Below are positions 9,253-18,269 of a stretch of DNA of 43,054 nt, piece by piece (position 1 is the stretch's first letter; each line of letters begins with the position of its first letter). A model generated the notes under the pieces. That model saw only the letters and a list, made by a program, of their open reading frames with translations. It was not told the origin of the DNA and did no database searches. Position numbers and translations under genes: made by a program. The DNA is from Noviherbaspirillum malthae (GTDB taxonomy: Bacteria > Pseudomonadota > Gammaproteobacteria > Burkholderiales > Burkholderiaceae_D), in contig NZ_JACYXF010000056.1 of assembly GCF_015352985.1 (NCBI RefSeq), positions 1 through 43,054 of the forward strand. Direction: 5' to 3'.

Positions 9253-9537
9253 GCTTGTCGTCCAGGTCATTCCTGGAATCGTGACGCGCGTTCCACTTCG
9301 CCAGGCAACTGTGAATGACATTTTCCAGTTCGCTCTTCGTCATGTGCTTCACTTCTTTCACTACTCCCATTGCTAGGAATCTCGTCGTTCCCAGCTTTAT
9401 CTTTTGGTTTAGATAGGGCTCGAAAACGCAACGCTGTCAGTCCATTCCGGGCATGCCGGATGAGCGAAAACGCACGCACGGATATGTCGGCGGAAAGAGA
9501 GGCGGCGGTTCTTGATCTATGCCGCGGCGCCTTGCCA
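9253..9537. other. Gene-free spacer after the IS cluster
   Basis: 285 bp with no convincing gene on either strand. It separates the end of the IS6 element from the 3' end of the transglutaminase-like gene. I see no terminator hairpin with a T-run. Confidence 0.5.
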
Positions 9538-10230
9538 TCAGTTGTCGGTCCGGGCTTCCTGCTGAAAATCGGCGCCGCCTGCGCCGTCGTCATCGATGAA
9601 GGCGCGCGGGTAGAGCTCGGCCCAGGCGGCCAGGATGTCGTCTCGCGGCACGTCCGCGAACACGCCGCGCCCGCGGACATACTCCATGTGTCGGCGACCG
9701 GAGGCGTCCAGCGGGTGGAAGATTGAGTCGTTGCGGCCGTCGAATTCCAGTGGCAGGATGCCCACCTTCTGGCACAGCGTCAGGTTGAATGCCGGCGTCG
9801 CCTTGACCCAGCGGCCGTCCAGATAGAGATCGGTATAGCCATGGAATGCGAACACATCGGTCTTCATCGCTTCCTTCAGGCGCGCGCTGGTCATATGGTT
9901 ACGCACGTCGGCAAACCCCAGGCGCGCCGGTATGCCAGCCGCGCGGGCCACCGCCGCCAGCAGCGCAGCCTTGGTGATGCAGAAGCCGCGTCCGGACTCC
10001 AGACACCGGCTCGCCTTGAAACCGGCTTCCGAATGATCGATGCGGTAGGGGTCATACAGAAAACCGTCGCGCACCGCGTAATACAGGGCGATCGCCTGAC
10101 CGGACTGCGAGTCATGCCCCGTTCCGTGTTGTCGAGCAAAATCGATAATTGCAGGATGGTTGCTGTCGACGAATCGGCCTGGCTGCAGGTATTCGGCCTC
10201 GACAGGCTGCGATTGAGGCTGCTTATTCAT
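9538..10230 (-). CDS. Transglutaminase-like (papain-fold) protein
   Basis: A 230-residue protein with the transglutaminase-like core: the cysteine region SGRGFCITKAALLAAVARAA, followed by GIPARLGFADVRNH and the histidine region AFHGYTDLYLDGRWVKATPA. The Cys and His of the catalytic triad are visible. The third residue, usually Asp in a DPT-like motif, reads ATPAF and may be altered. There is no signal peptide, so it is probably cytoplasmic. I chose the ATG at 10230 because AGAAGGA precedes it; a longer frame from 10266 would overlap the SDR gene. It is the last gene of the carboxylase operon, 11 bp after the SDR. Its role there is unknown; cleaving or forming an amide or thioester is possible but speculative. 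Confidence 0.7.
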   Translation of the reverse strand: MNKQPQSQPVEAEYLQPGRFVDSNHPAIIDFARQHGTGHDSQSGQAIALYYAVRDGFLYDPYRIDHSEAGFKASRCLESGRGFCITKAALLAAVARAAGIPARLGFADVRNHMTSARLKEAMKTDVFAFHGYTDLYLDGRWVKATPAFNLTLCQKVGILPLEFDGRNDSIFHPLDASGRRHMEYVRGRGVFADVPRDDILAAWAELYPRAFIDDDGAGGADFQQEARTDN

Positions 10231-10241
10231 GGTGTTCCTTC

Positions 10242-11113
10242 TCAAGAATTCGGTTCCGACAGACATTTCGGCGTGACATACAGCGGAAAGCCATTGTAGG
10301 GACGGGAGCGGTCATGCGGCACGAGTTTCCAGGCCGGGCGCGCATTGGGCGCGCCACCGTCCACGCGCAGGCAGGAGCCGGTAATGAACGCCGCCGCTTC
10401 AGACAACAGGAAAACAATTGCCGCGGAAGTTTCCGATTCGGTGCCAAAGCGATGCAGCGGAACCTTGTCCCGGTAGGAATGCAGCTCGGCCTGCATTTCC
10501 GGGCTATAGTGTCAAAGCCGCTGCTGGCGATGAAGCCGGGCGCCACCGCGTTGATCCGCACGCCGGAATGCGCCCATTCGCAGGCCGCCGTTTCGGTGAA
10601 CGGCAGCATGCCGGCGCGGGCCGCGCCGCTATGTCCTATGGTTGGCATGCCGCCCCAGATGTCGGCAATGATATTGACGATTGCCCCGCCGTGCGCCTCC
10701 ATCCACTGGTTATAGCATTCGCGCGCGAACAGGAAGCCACCGGTCAGATTGTTGCGTACCACTGCCTCCCATCCATTAAAGGAGATATTCTTCAATGGCG
10801 CCGGAAACTGCCCGCCGGCGTTATTCACCAAACCGTGGATGGCGCCATGCGCATCGAGGATCGCCCGGACGCTTGCCTTCACGGCCGCCTCGTCGCGGAT
10901 ATCGCAGGCATGGATGCTGCATTGGCCTCCAGCGTCGGCGACTTCGGCCTGCACGCTTGCGAGCTTGCCGGGATTCCTGCCGATGATGGCCACCGTTGCG
11001 CCAAGGCTAACCAGTTCGTGGGCGGTGCAGCGCCCGATCCCGCTGCCGCCGCCGGTCACGATGATGGTCTGGTTTCGGAACAGGTGCGGGCGGAACACCG
11101 ATCGGCAACTCAT
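10242..11113 (-). pseudogene. SDR-family oxidoreductase with a single-base frameshift
   Basis: The start ATG at 11113 follows AAGGAGATCAAA. The protein has the NAD(P) motif TGGGSGIG near its N-terminus, NNAGG, and an active-site region HSGAARAG in place of the classical YxxxK, as in SDRs related to dienoyl-CoA reductases and acyclic-terpene SDRs. The reading frame breaks at about base 10508: minus-strand GACACTATAGCCC needs one extra T to continue as DTYSPEMQAEL. The rest of the protein (ETSAAIVFLLSEAAAFITGS, then RVDGGAPNARP) lies in the other frame and ends at 10242. All else is intact, so this is either a recent mutation or a base-calling error. It lies between the PaaK-like ligase and the transglutaminase-like gene. 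Confidence 0.8.
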
Positions 11114-11227
11114 TTTGATCTCCTTGCTGCCTGTGTGCCGCTCATCTGCGCAGGATTCTTGCGCGTGGCCCATCGTGGCCTGCTGCCCGAGCAACGCTTT
11201 TACCAGTCGCCGACTTCCATCCTCTCT

Positions 11228-12439
11228 TCAATCCCATTTTCTGACATCCTCGATCACTTTGTCGCTCTGGCGAAAGATAGCCTCCTCCACCACCTCGACG
11301 TTGCCGCGCAGCTTGGTGACGCCGCGCACCGACTCTTCCAGCGTGGACAGGTCGGCGGGTACGGCTGCGCCGGCCTTTGGCAGCACCAGCACGCGCATGC
11401 GATCGCTTTCTCCTTCGCGCTCAACCCGGATCCGCACCGATGCGACCCAGTCGTGGGCCTGCGCGATCTGCTGCGCGAACGCGGGATAGACGAACATGCC
11501 GCGCACCTTCACTGTCTGATTGGTCCGGCCCAGCACACCCATGAGGCGAATGCCGGGCCGCCCGCAGGCACAGCGTGCGGATTCGATGCGCGACAGATCG
11601 CCGGTGGCAAAGCGCACCAGCGGATAGAATTCGCGAGCCAGCGTGGCTACCACCTCGCCGATCTCGGCGTTTCCGAGTGGGATCCCGCTGTCCGGCTCGC
11701 AGATCTGGACAATGAGGTCATCGTCGACATGCCAGCCATCGTGCGATTCGCATTCGTAGCCGACGATGCCCAGGTCGGCGGTGCCGTAGACGGTGAACAG
11801 TTCGATGCCGAAATCCTGCTCGAAGCGGCGGCGTGCGGAGACCGATATCGGCTCGGCGCCGACGATCGCCCGGGTCAGCCTGAACTCCTTCTTCCAGTCA
11901 AGACCTTGCGCAATGGCGGCATCGATCAGCATGTTCAGGAAACTCGGCAACCCGACAAAGGCAGTCACCCCCAGCCGCCGCATGATGTCGAGCTGGATGG
12001 GGATTTGTCCCGGGCCGGACGGCACGACGACCGCCCCAGCTGCGATCGCGCTGTCTTCGAACATCCTGGCCGCCGGCGTCATATGATAGGAAAACGTGTT
12101 GAGCAGAATGTCGCCCGCTCCAATCCGCGCAGCCCGCACCGCTTGGTCCGCACGCCAGTGCCGGCCCTGTCGGGCTTCGAAATCGAAGATGCCCGCCGGC
12201 GAATAGAAAACGCGGGATGCGCTGGCCAGACCGCCGAAGGGCAAGGCCCGCGCGAGCGCGCCCTCCTGGCGCTGCAATAACGGCAGATCTTCTTTTTTCA
12301 AGATCGGTATGCGCGCCAGATCGTCCAAAGCATTGATATCGGCGGGTTGTATTCCTGCCCGCTGCATCCGCTTTGCCACTTCGCTGTCGGCGGGTAGCCT
12401 CTCCAGGAGGCGTCGTACCTGGGCAATCAGGTCAGTCAT
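11228..12439 (-). CDS. PaaK-like acyl/aryl-CoA ligase (AMP-binding)
   Basis: A 403-residue adenylate-forming enzyme of the phenylacetate-CoA ligase type. Visible landmarks are the substrate/AMP loop FTVYGTADLGIVGYEC, the hinge region VRFATGDLSRI, a CACGRPG patch and LMGVLGRTNQTVKVRGMFVY, which matches the PaaK C-terminal domain. The P-loop-like region near residue 80 reads YSPAGIFDFEA and departs from the usual SSGTTG, so ATP handling may differ. It starts 1 bp after the carboxylase alpha stop, with AGGGAGA before ATG, so it is translationally linked to the carboxylase. It probably activates the pathway acid or an intermediate acid released by hydrolysis; the aromatic substrate of true PaaK is not implied. 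Confidence 0.78.
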   Translation of the reverse strand: MTDLIAQVRRLLERLPADSEVAKRMQRAGIQPADINALDDLARIPILKKEDLPLLQRQEGALARALPFGGLASASRVFYSPAGIFDFEARQGRHWRADQAVRAARIGAGDILLNTFSYHMTPAARMFEDSAIAAGAVVVPSGPGQIPIQLDIMRRLGVTAFVGLPSFLNMLIDAAIAQGLDWKKEFRLTRAIVGAEPISVSARRRFEQDFGIELFTVYGTADLGIVGYECESHDGWHVDDDLIVQICEPDSGIPLGNAEIGEVVATLAREFYPLVRFATGDLSRIESARCACGRPGIRLMGVLGRTNQTVKVRGMFVYPAFAQQIAQAHDWVASVRIRVEREGESDRMRVLVLPKAGAAVPADLSTLEESVRGVTKLRGNVEVVEEAIFRQSDKVIEDVRKWD

Positions 12440-12440
12440 C

Positions 12441-14465
12441 CTATTCTCCCTGGGCCATGATTACGGCCAGCACTGCGCTGCGTTCGACCATGTCCCCGGG
12501 CTTGCAACGCAACTCGCTCACCACGCCGTCGTACGGCGCGGTGACCCGTAACTCCATTTTCATCGACTCGAGTACGAGCACGACCTGCCCCTGCGTCACC
12601 CGGTCGCCCGGCTCTGCCTTGACCGCCACCACCCTGCCCATCATCGGTGCGGCCAATTGGCCGGTCGATTGCGCATCGGCAGCGACGCCTTCCAGATAAG
12701 GCGCATGCTCGAAGGAGCCGGTACCCAGCGGGCTGGAAAGCTCGACCCGGTGTTGATTCCAGACCATGGTCAGTTCCAGGCTGCGTCCCTCGCACTGGAG
12801 CAGATAACGGTTGGTGCCGGTTTCACGCAACGTCGCCCGCAGTCGGTGCTCAGCGCCTGTTTTACCCGTATAAGCAACCAGCAGCGAACCATCCGCGTCC
12901 AGCCGCGAGTAACGCATCGGCCATTTTCCGTTCGGGTTCTGCAGGACGATGGCCGGCATTGCCGTTGCCGTATGCTCGCCGGCCGACAGCCGCCATCCAG
13001 TGAAGCCGCCCCATTGCGACCAGCATCCCAGACGGGCCTGCGCACGGCTGCGCATCAGGCACAGCAAGGCTGCCGCGCACAGGTGTTCGGGCGGCGGTTC
13101 CTGCCTTGCCGGCGCGCTGCCTTCACCGCTCCAGCGTTCGTCGATCAGACGCGTATGGAAAGTACTGTCGCGCGTTTCATCCAGGCACAGCAACTGCTGA
13201 AGCAAACTGAGATTCGTGGTCAGGCCCACTACAGTCGTCTCCCGCAACCCACAGAGCAGTGCCGCGATAGCTTGTTCACGGTCGTCTGCGCGCGCGATCA
13301 GCTTGGCGATCATCGAGTCGTAGTAGGGCGAAATCTCGTCACCGCTCTCGACACCGCTTTCCACCCGGATCGGCGTGCCGGGGAAACTGGCCAGCGTGAT
13401 GCGCCCGGTGGCCGGGAGGAACCCGGCATCGGGATCTTCGGCACAAAGTCGCGCCTCCATCGCATGGCCTTGCAATCGCACATCCCGTTGATCCAGCGGC
13501 AAGCGCCCTTCGTCGGCAATGCGCAGCTGCAATTCGACCAGGTCCAGGCCTGTCACTTCTTCCGTCACCGGATGTTCGACTTGCAGGCGTGGATTGACCT
13601 CCAGGAAGAAATACTGGTCGCCTGATACGATGAACTCCACGGTGCCCAGCCCACGGTAATGCAGCCCGGCAGCCAGCCGGACTGCATCGTCGAGCAGGGC
13701 CTGGCGCAACCCGGCCGGCAAGCCTGCCGACGGTGCCTCTTCGATGACCTTCTGGTGGCGCCGCTGCAGCGAGCATTCGCGTTCGAACAGGTGAATGGCC
13801 TGCCCATGGCCATCGCCGGCAATCTGCACTTCAATGTGCCGCACCTTTGGCAGGTAGCGTTCGACGATCAGCTCGCCGTTTCCAAACGCCTTCTCTGCCT
13901 CTCGCATGGCGCTTTCGGTGCGCGCCTCGAGATCATCGAGCGAATCCAACACCGCCATGCCGCGCCCGCCGCCCCCGGCCACTGCCTTGAGCAGTACCGG
14001 CAGTGTCATCTCCCGCACCAGATGGCTGACGGCTTTTGGATCGCGCAACCCGCCTTCGCTGCCTGGCACGACCGGCACCCCCAAGCGGGCAGCTTCGCGC
14101 TTGGCACTGGCTTTGCCCCCCAGGCGCTCGATGGTTTCGGCCGACGGACCGATGAAGATCAGGCCGGCCTCTTCCAGTGCGCGGGCGAAATCTGGGTTTT
14201 CGGAGACGAAGCCGTAGCCAGGATGGACTGCGTCGGCGCCCACGCGTCTGGCGGCATCGATGATTGCCGTGATATTCAGATAGCTGTCGGCCGGCGCAGG
14301 TCCGCCAAGCTCGATTGATTCGCCAACCTCACGTACATGACGTGCCCAGCGGTCGGCGCTGGAATGTACCGTGGCAATACGGATACCGAGGCGGCGACAG
14401 GTGCGCGCGATACGGCAGGCAATCTCGCCGCGGTTGGCAATGAGGACTTTCTGGATCCGTTGCAT
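12441..14465 (-). CDS. Biotin carboxylase/BCCP subunit of methylcrotonyl- or geranyl-CoA-type carboxylase
   Basis: A 674-residue alpha subunit, the usual length for MccA/AtuF proteins. It starts MQRIQKVLIANRGEIACRIA and carries the ATP-grasp glycine loop KAVAGGGGRGM, the FERECSLQRRHQKVIEEAPS block and EVNPRLQVEHPVTE. The biotin site LESMKMELRVTAPYDG near the C-terminus supplies the biotinyl lysine. It carboxylates its own biotin with bicarbonate and ATP and passes CO2 to the beta subunit. The start lies 2 bp after the beta-subunit stop. The pair adds CO2 to the gamma-methyl of a 3-methyl-2-enoyl-CoA, the step that lets bacteria break beta-methyl branches (leucine, citronellol). Open frame upstream of 14465 is shadow sequence of the beta subunit. 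Confidence 0.9.
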   Translation of the reverse strand: MQRIQKVLIANRGEIACRIARTCRRLGIRIATVHSSADRWARHVREVGESIELGGPAPADSYLNITAIIDAARRVGADAVHPGYGFVSENPDFARALEEAGLIFIGPSAETIERLGGKASAKREAARLGVPVVPGSEGGLRDPKAVSHLVREMTLPVLLKAVAGGGGRGMAVLDSLDDLEARTESAMREAEKAFGNGELIVERYLPKVRHIEVQIAGDGHGQAIHLFERECSLQRRHQKVIEEAPSAGLPAGLRQALLDDAVRLAAGLHYRGLGTVEFIVSGDQYFFLEVNPRLQVEHPVTEEVTGLDLVELQLRIADEGRLPLDQRDVRLQGHAMEARLCAEDPDAGFLPATGRITLASFPGTPIRVESGVESGDEISPYYDSMIAKLIARADDREQAIAALLCGLRETTVVGLTTNLSLLQQLLCLDETRDSTFHTRLIDERWSGEGSAPARQEPPPEHLCAAALLCLMRSRAQARLGCWSQWGGFTGWRLSAGEHTATAMPAIVLQNPNGKWPMRYSRLDADGSLLVAYTGKTGAEHRLRATLRETGTNRYLLQCEGRSLELTMVWNQHRVELSSPLGTGSFEHAPYLEGVAADAQSTGQLAAPMMGRVVAVKAEPGDRVTQGQVVLVLESMKMELRVTAPYDGVVSELRCKPGDMVERSAVLAVIMAQGE

Positions 14466-14467
14466 GA

Positions 14468-16075
14468 TCAGACCCTGAAGACGCCAAAGTTGGTCGGTTT
14501 GGCCGGCACCCGCGCGGCGAGATCGAGCATCAGGCCCATCACGTCGCGGGTTTCCACCGGATCGAGAATGCCGTCTACCCAAAGGTTCGACGAAAAATTG
14601 TAGGCGACCTGGAAAGCCTCGTACTCGCGGCGGATCGGCGCCTTGAAGGCCTCCTCCTCTTCCGCACTCCAGGCCTTGCCCTCGCTGCTGAGGATCTGTC
14701 CGCGAACCAGCGCCAGGACGGTCGCCGCCTGCTCCGGCCCCATGATGGCCGCGCGCCCGGTGGGCCAGGCAAACATGGCAGTCGGATTGAACGGGCGACC
14801 GCACATGGCCAGATAACCCGCACCGTAGGACGCGCCGATCATGATGGTATATTTCGGCACGTTGGCCGACGCCATGGCCGTGATCATCTTGGCACCTGCC
14901 TTGGCAATGCCACCCTGTTCTGCCGTGCGCCCGACCATGAAGCCGGTGACATCGCTCATGAAAACGAGCGGAATATCGCGCTGGCAGCACAGTTCGATGA
15001 AGTGCGTGGCCTTCATCGCGCTTTCGGAAAACAGCACGCCCTGGTTGGCGAGAATGCCGACTTCGTAGCCATGGATGCGAGCAAACCCGGTCAGCAAGGT
15101 ATCGCCATACAGCGGTTTGAACTCCTGAAAGCGGCTGTCGTCCACGAAACGGGTGAGGATTTCACGGGTATTGGTTGGTATCCTGGGATCGCGGCTGATG
15201 ATGCCGTAGATTTCCTGCGGATCGTGGCGCGGCGGCAGCGATTCGCCCTGCGTCCAGCGGGGCGACGACTGTTCGCCAAGGTCAAGCACGATTTCCCGCG
15301 CGATCGCTAGCGCATGCCGGTCGTCCTCGGCAATATGATCGGTCACGCCCGAGACCGAGCAGTGCATCTGCGCGCCGCCCAGGGATTCGTTATCCACCTC
15401 CTCGCCGGTGGCCGCGAACGTCAATTCCGGGCCACCCAGGTACATGTAGCCCTGGCCCCGCACGATCACCACTTCGTCGCACAGCGAGGGAATGTAAGCG
15501 CCCCCGGCCGTGCAAGGCCCCATCACGACCGCGATCTGCGGAATCCCTTCGGCGGACATCCGAACCAGGTTGTTGAAGATGGTGCCGAACTGCCCGGTGT
15601 CGGGAAAGATATTGGCCTGATCCGGCAGGAACGCTCCACCGCTGTCGACCAGCGTGATCGACGGCAGGCGGTGTTCCCATGCGATGCGCTGGGCCCGGAC
15701 ATGCTTCTTGCAGGTCATCCCGTAGTAGGTGCCTCCTTTGACGGTGGCATCGTTGGCAATGATCATGCACGGCCGTCCAGAGACTAGGCCGATGCCGGTG
15801 ATGATGCTGGCACCGGGCGGGACACCTTCATATTTATCTTCACCAGCCAGCTGCGCCACCTCCAGGAAAGGCGAGCCTGGGTCGAGCAGCGCGTCGATAC
15901 GGTCGCGCGGCAACAGCTTGTCACGCGCGACGTGACGGGCCCGCGCCTTGGGCGGACCGCCTTCACGGGCGCGTCTACGACGGGCATGGAGGTCGGCAAC
16001 CACCTGGTCATATGCCTGGCGGTTTAGCAGGAATTCCTCGTCGGCAGTGGAGATGCGCGTGTCAAGAATCGTCAT
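14468..16075 (-). CDS. Carboxyltransferase (beta) subunit, methylcrotonyl/geranyl-CoA type
   Basis: A 535-residue carboxyltransferase with N- and C-terminal crotonase-like halves. Landmarks are GRPCMIIANDATVKGGTYY, SGGAFLPDQANIFPDTGQFG, MGPCTAGGAYIPSLCDEVVI, DVTGFMVGRTAEQGGIAK and MGPEQAATVLALV. Overall it is an MccB/AtuC-like protein. Compared with remembered MccB sequences, positions around GPCTAGGAYIPSL and GYMYLGGPELTFAATGEEV differ, so a larger substrate than methylcrotonyl-CoA is possible. No gene for hydroxymethylglutaryl-CoA lyase, needed to finish leucine breakdown, is seen in the window, which also argues against a plain leucine pathway. It is 61 bp downstream of the crotonase gene and has a weak ribosome site. 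Confidence 0.88.
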   Translation of the reverse strand: MTILDTRISTADEEFLLNRQAYDQVVADLHARRRRAREGGPPKARARHVARDKLLPRDRIDALLDPGSPFLEVAQLAGEDKYEGVPPGASIITGIGLVSGRPCMIIANDATVKGGTYYGMTCKKHVRAQRIAWEHRLPSITLVDSGGAFLPDQANIFPDTGQFGTIFNNLVRMSAEGIPQIAVVMGPCTAGGAYIPSLCDEVVIVRGQGYMYLGGPELTFAATGEEVDNESLGGAQMHCSVSGVTDHIAEDDRHALAIAREIVLDLGEQSSPRWTQGESLPPRHDPQEIYGIISRDPRIPTNTREILTRFVDDSRFQEFKPLYGDTLLTGFARIHGYEVGILANQGVLFSESAMKATHFIELCCQRDIPLVFMSDVTGFMVGRTAEQGGIAKAGAKMITAMASANVPKYTIMIGASYGAGYLAMCGRPFNPTAMFAWPTGRAAIMGPEQAATVLALVRGQILSSEGKAWSAEEEEAFKAPIRREYEAFQVAYNFSSNLWVDGILDPVETRDVMGLMLDLAARVPAKPTNFGVFRV

Positions 16076-16136
16076 CTGGGACAGGTCCCTTCAGTCATGT
16101 CGGATTTGATTTGGTCAATCTGAGCGGTTGGATAGT

Positions 16137-16982
16137 TCAGGCTTTGGATTGGCCGGGGCAGTATGTTGTGGTGTGCTCGGCACCCCAGCCGCCGAACTCT
16201 GGCTTGCGCCGCTGCTCGAACGCGGCCAGTCCTTCGCCGACGTCGTCGCCCAGCAGTGCGGCGGTCGCCTGCGTTTCTTCGAGCTTCAATGCAGTGTCTA
16301 GAGGCTGTTCCAGCCCGGCGCGGGCCAGCCGTTTCATCGCCGCCAAGCCATTGCAGCTGCGCTCGGCCATTGCGGCGCAATAGTCGAAAGCCTGTTGACG
16401 CAGCGCGTCGTCCTCACATACGGCATTGACGAGACCCCACTGCAAGGCGGTCTGGGCGTCGATCCAGCGGGCGCTCAGGAACAAGTCCATGCTCCGCCGC
16501 AGGCCGATTGCGCGTGGCAGACGCTGGCTGCCGCCCCATCCTGGCACCAGGCCGAACTGGGCATGTTGATCGCCAAAGCGCGCACTCGATGCGGCAAAGA
16601 CGACGTCGCAAGCCAACATCAGCTCCAGCCCCCCGGCCAGGCACATGCCCTGGACCGCTGCCACGACAGGCAGCGGACTGGCCTCCAGGCGGCGCAGGAC
16701 GGCATGCCCTTGCCGGATGAAGCTGGACATGGCGTCCGGATCGGCGCGCAGGCGCTTGACTTCGTCAAGATCGGCCCCAGTGCAGAAATGCTTGCCGTTC
16801 GCGCGCACCAGCACGGCGCGCACGCCCGAGTCGCGATGCTCGAAGGCTGACAGGGCAGCATCGATCGCTGCATGCGCGGCGGTCGACAGGCAATTGAATT
16901 TTTCGGGCCGGGCCAGTTCCAAAATGCCTACCCTGCCGTGCGTCGATACGACCACCGGTCCGCTGCTCGGGTCCACGTTCAT
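16137..16982 (-). CDS. Enoyl-CoA hydratase-family protein, Glu/His active-site pattern
   Basis: A 281-residue crotonase. The oxyanion region is VRANGKHFCTGADLDEV. The first catalytic glutamate is present (LAGGLELMLACD), but the second position, normally in FGxPE, reads FGDQHAQFGLVPGWGG, i.e. His. The start at 16982 is chosen because GGAGGGTGGCAA precedes it and it overlaps the acyl-CoA dehydrogenase stop as ATGA. Placed directly before the carboxylase pair, it could hydrate the glutaconyl-CoA-type carboxylation product, as AtuE or LiuC do; this is inference from position. Isomerase or lyase activity is also possible given the altered second residue. Confidence 0.82.
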   Translation of the reverse strand: MNVDPSSGPVVVSTHGRVGILELARPEKFNCLSTAAHAAIDAALSAFEHRDSGVRAVLVRANGKHFCTGADLDEVKRLRADPDAMSSFIRQGHAVLRRLEASPLPVVAAVQGMCLAGGLELMLACDVVFAASSARFGDQHAQFGLVPGWGGSQRLPRAIGLRRSMDLFLSARWIDAQTALQWGLVNAVCEDDALRQQAFDYCAAMAERSCNGLAAMKRLARAGLEQPLDTALKLEETQATAALLGDDVGEGLAAFEQRRKPEFGGWGAEHTTTYCPGQSKA

Positions 16983-18148
16983 TTGCCACCCTCCTGCTTT
17001 AGATATTGCACCGCGACCCGCCCAAGGCGTTCCCGCGCGATGATTAGTTTCATAATCTGTGCCGTGCCGTCGCCGATTTCCAGGCCCATCACATCGCGCA
17101 TCCTCTGCTGATGCGGTAGGTCCTTCGACCAGCCGTAGTGACCAAACGTAAGCAGGCATTGATGGATGACGTCGAACGCGGTTTTCGGCGCCATCCACTT
17201 GACCATGGCCGCTTCGGCGGTATGCGGCAATCCGGCGTCACGCAGCGCCAGCGCGTGGTAGCACAGCTGGCGTGCGGCGGCGATGACGGTCTCGCCTTCG
17301 GCAATCGGAAAGGTCACGCCCTGGTATTGCGCCAGCGGCACTCCAAAAGTATGGCGCTCCTTGACGTATTCCCAAGTCTCGTCGATGGATGCCTGGGCGG
17401 CGGCGATGCATTGCAGGGCGATCAGCACGCGGCTGTAATCGAAGCCTTGCATCACCTGGGTGAATCCCTTGCCTTCTTCGCCGAGCCGGTAGGCCGCGGG
17501 AATGCGCACGTCATCAAAGAACAGCGACCCGCGGCCCACGATCTTGCTGCCCAGGTCATCGAAGCGGGTGCACGTCACGCCGGGCAGATCCATCGGGACC
17601 ATGAAGGCGCTCACGCCGCGCGCTCCGTCTTCGGGTTTTCCGGTCCGCGCAAACAGCACGACAGCGTCGGCCTGGTCGGCGCAGCTGATGGAGGTTTTTT
17701 CACCGTTAAGGATGTAATTGTCGCCGTCTCGTCGGGCGCGCAGCGCAAGGTTGGCGGCGTCCGAGCCGCCGCGCGGTTCGGACAGGCCGAGGCCGACGAG
17801 AACCTCGCCGCTTACCATCCGGGGTACCCACTGGCCTGCGAGTTCGGCGCTGGCATTGCGCGCCAGGATGGTTCCCATCAGGGAGGCAAGCAGCTGGACA
17901 TAGCTGACATTGAAATCACCATAGGCGATCTCTTCCATGATGATGCCGGTAGTGACGCCATCCGCGCCCATGCCGCCGAATCGTTCGGGCAGATCGGTCC
18001 CGATCAGGCCCAATGAACCCATTTGCCGCATCAGGTCGCGGTCGATTTGCTCGGACTGCTCGCGTTTCTGATAGTCCGGTCGCAGACGCTCCCTGGCGAA
18101 CCGCCGCGCAACATCGCGCAGCGCCTGTTGGTCTTCGCTCAAAATCAT
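16979..18148 (-). CDS. Acyl-CoA dehydrogenase with IGDGT active-site motif
   Basis: A 389-residue flavin dehydrogenase starting MILSEDQQALRDVARRFARE. Flavin and substrate motifs GLSEPRGGSDAANL and GEKTSISCADQADAVVL are present. At the C-terminus the base motif reads LEIGDGTAQIMKLIIARE, with Asp where short/medium-chain enzymes have Glu. From memory, Asp-type motifs of this form occur in alicyclic acyl-CoA dehydrogenases such as AliB/BadJ relatives, so a ring or hindered substrate is possible. The ATG at 18148 follows AGGAGG; a longer frame to 18307 would run through the divergent promoter. It heads the operon 18148-to-9538. Confidence 0.87.
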   Translation of the reverse strand: MILSEDQQALRDVARRFARERLRPDYQKREQSEQIDRDLMRQMGSLGLIGTDLPERFGGMGADGVTTGIIMEEIAYGDFNVSYVQLLASLMGTILARNASAELAGQWVPRMVSGEVLVGLGLSEPRGGSDAANLALRARRDGDNYILNGEKTSISCADQADAVVLFARTGKPEDGARGVSAFMVPMDLPGVTCTRFDDLGSKIVGRGSLFFDDVRIPAAYRLGEEGKGFTQVMQGFDYSRVLIALQCIAAAQASIDETWEYVKERHTFGVPLAQYQGVTFPIAEGETVIAAARQLCYHALALRDAGLPHTAEAAMVKWMAPKTAFDVIHQCLLTFGHYGWSKDLPHQQRMRDVMGLEIGDGTAQIMKLIIARERLGRVAVQYLKQEGGK

Positions 18149-18269
18149 CCGGCTGCCTCCTGTCATCGTTGGGCCGCGTGCGGCGATGCCTCGGACGGCA
18201 ATGCCGATGTCATTGCCCGGTCCAATGCCCTGAACGCCCTTGCGGGCGAGGTAAGCCGGCGTCCCGGCG

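Noticed and set aside
7393..9260. 8-bp target duplication around the IS6 element
   Set aside because: The flanks CAGAAAAA and GCTTGTCG do not match.
9267..9726. Overlapping frames on both strands between the IS cluster and the transglutaminase-like gene
   Set aside because: No ribosome sites or recognisable motifs; they largely overlap the real gene on the minus strand.
10418..12280. 620-codon plus-strand open frame
   Set aside because: It is antisense to the SDR and PaaK-like genes and has no domain or motif; treated as a shadow.
14466..14990. N-terminal extension of the biotin carboxylase frame
   Set aside because: This is out-of-frame sequence of the beta subunit; the conserved start MQRIQKVLIANRGE at 14465 sits 2 bp after the beta stop.
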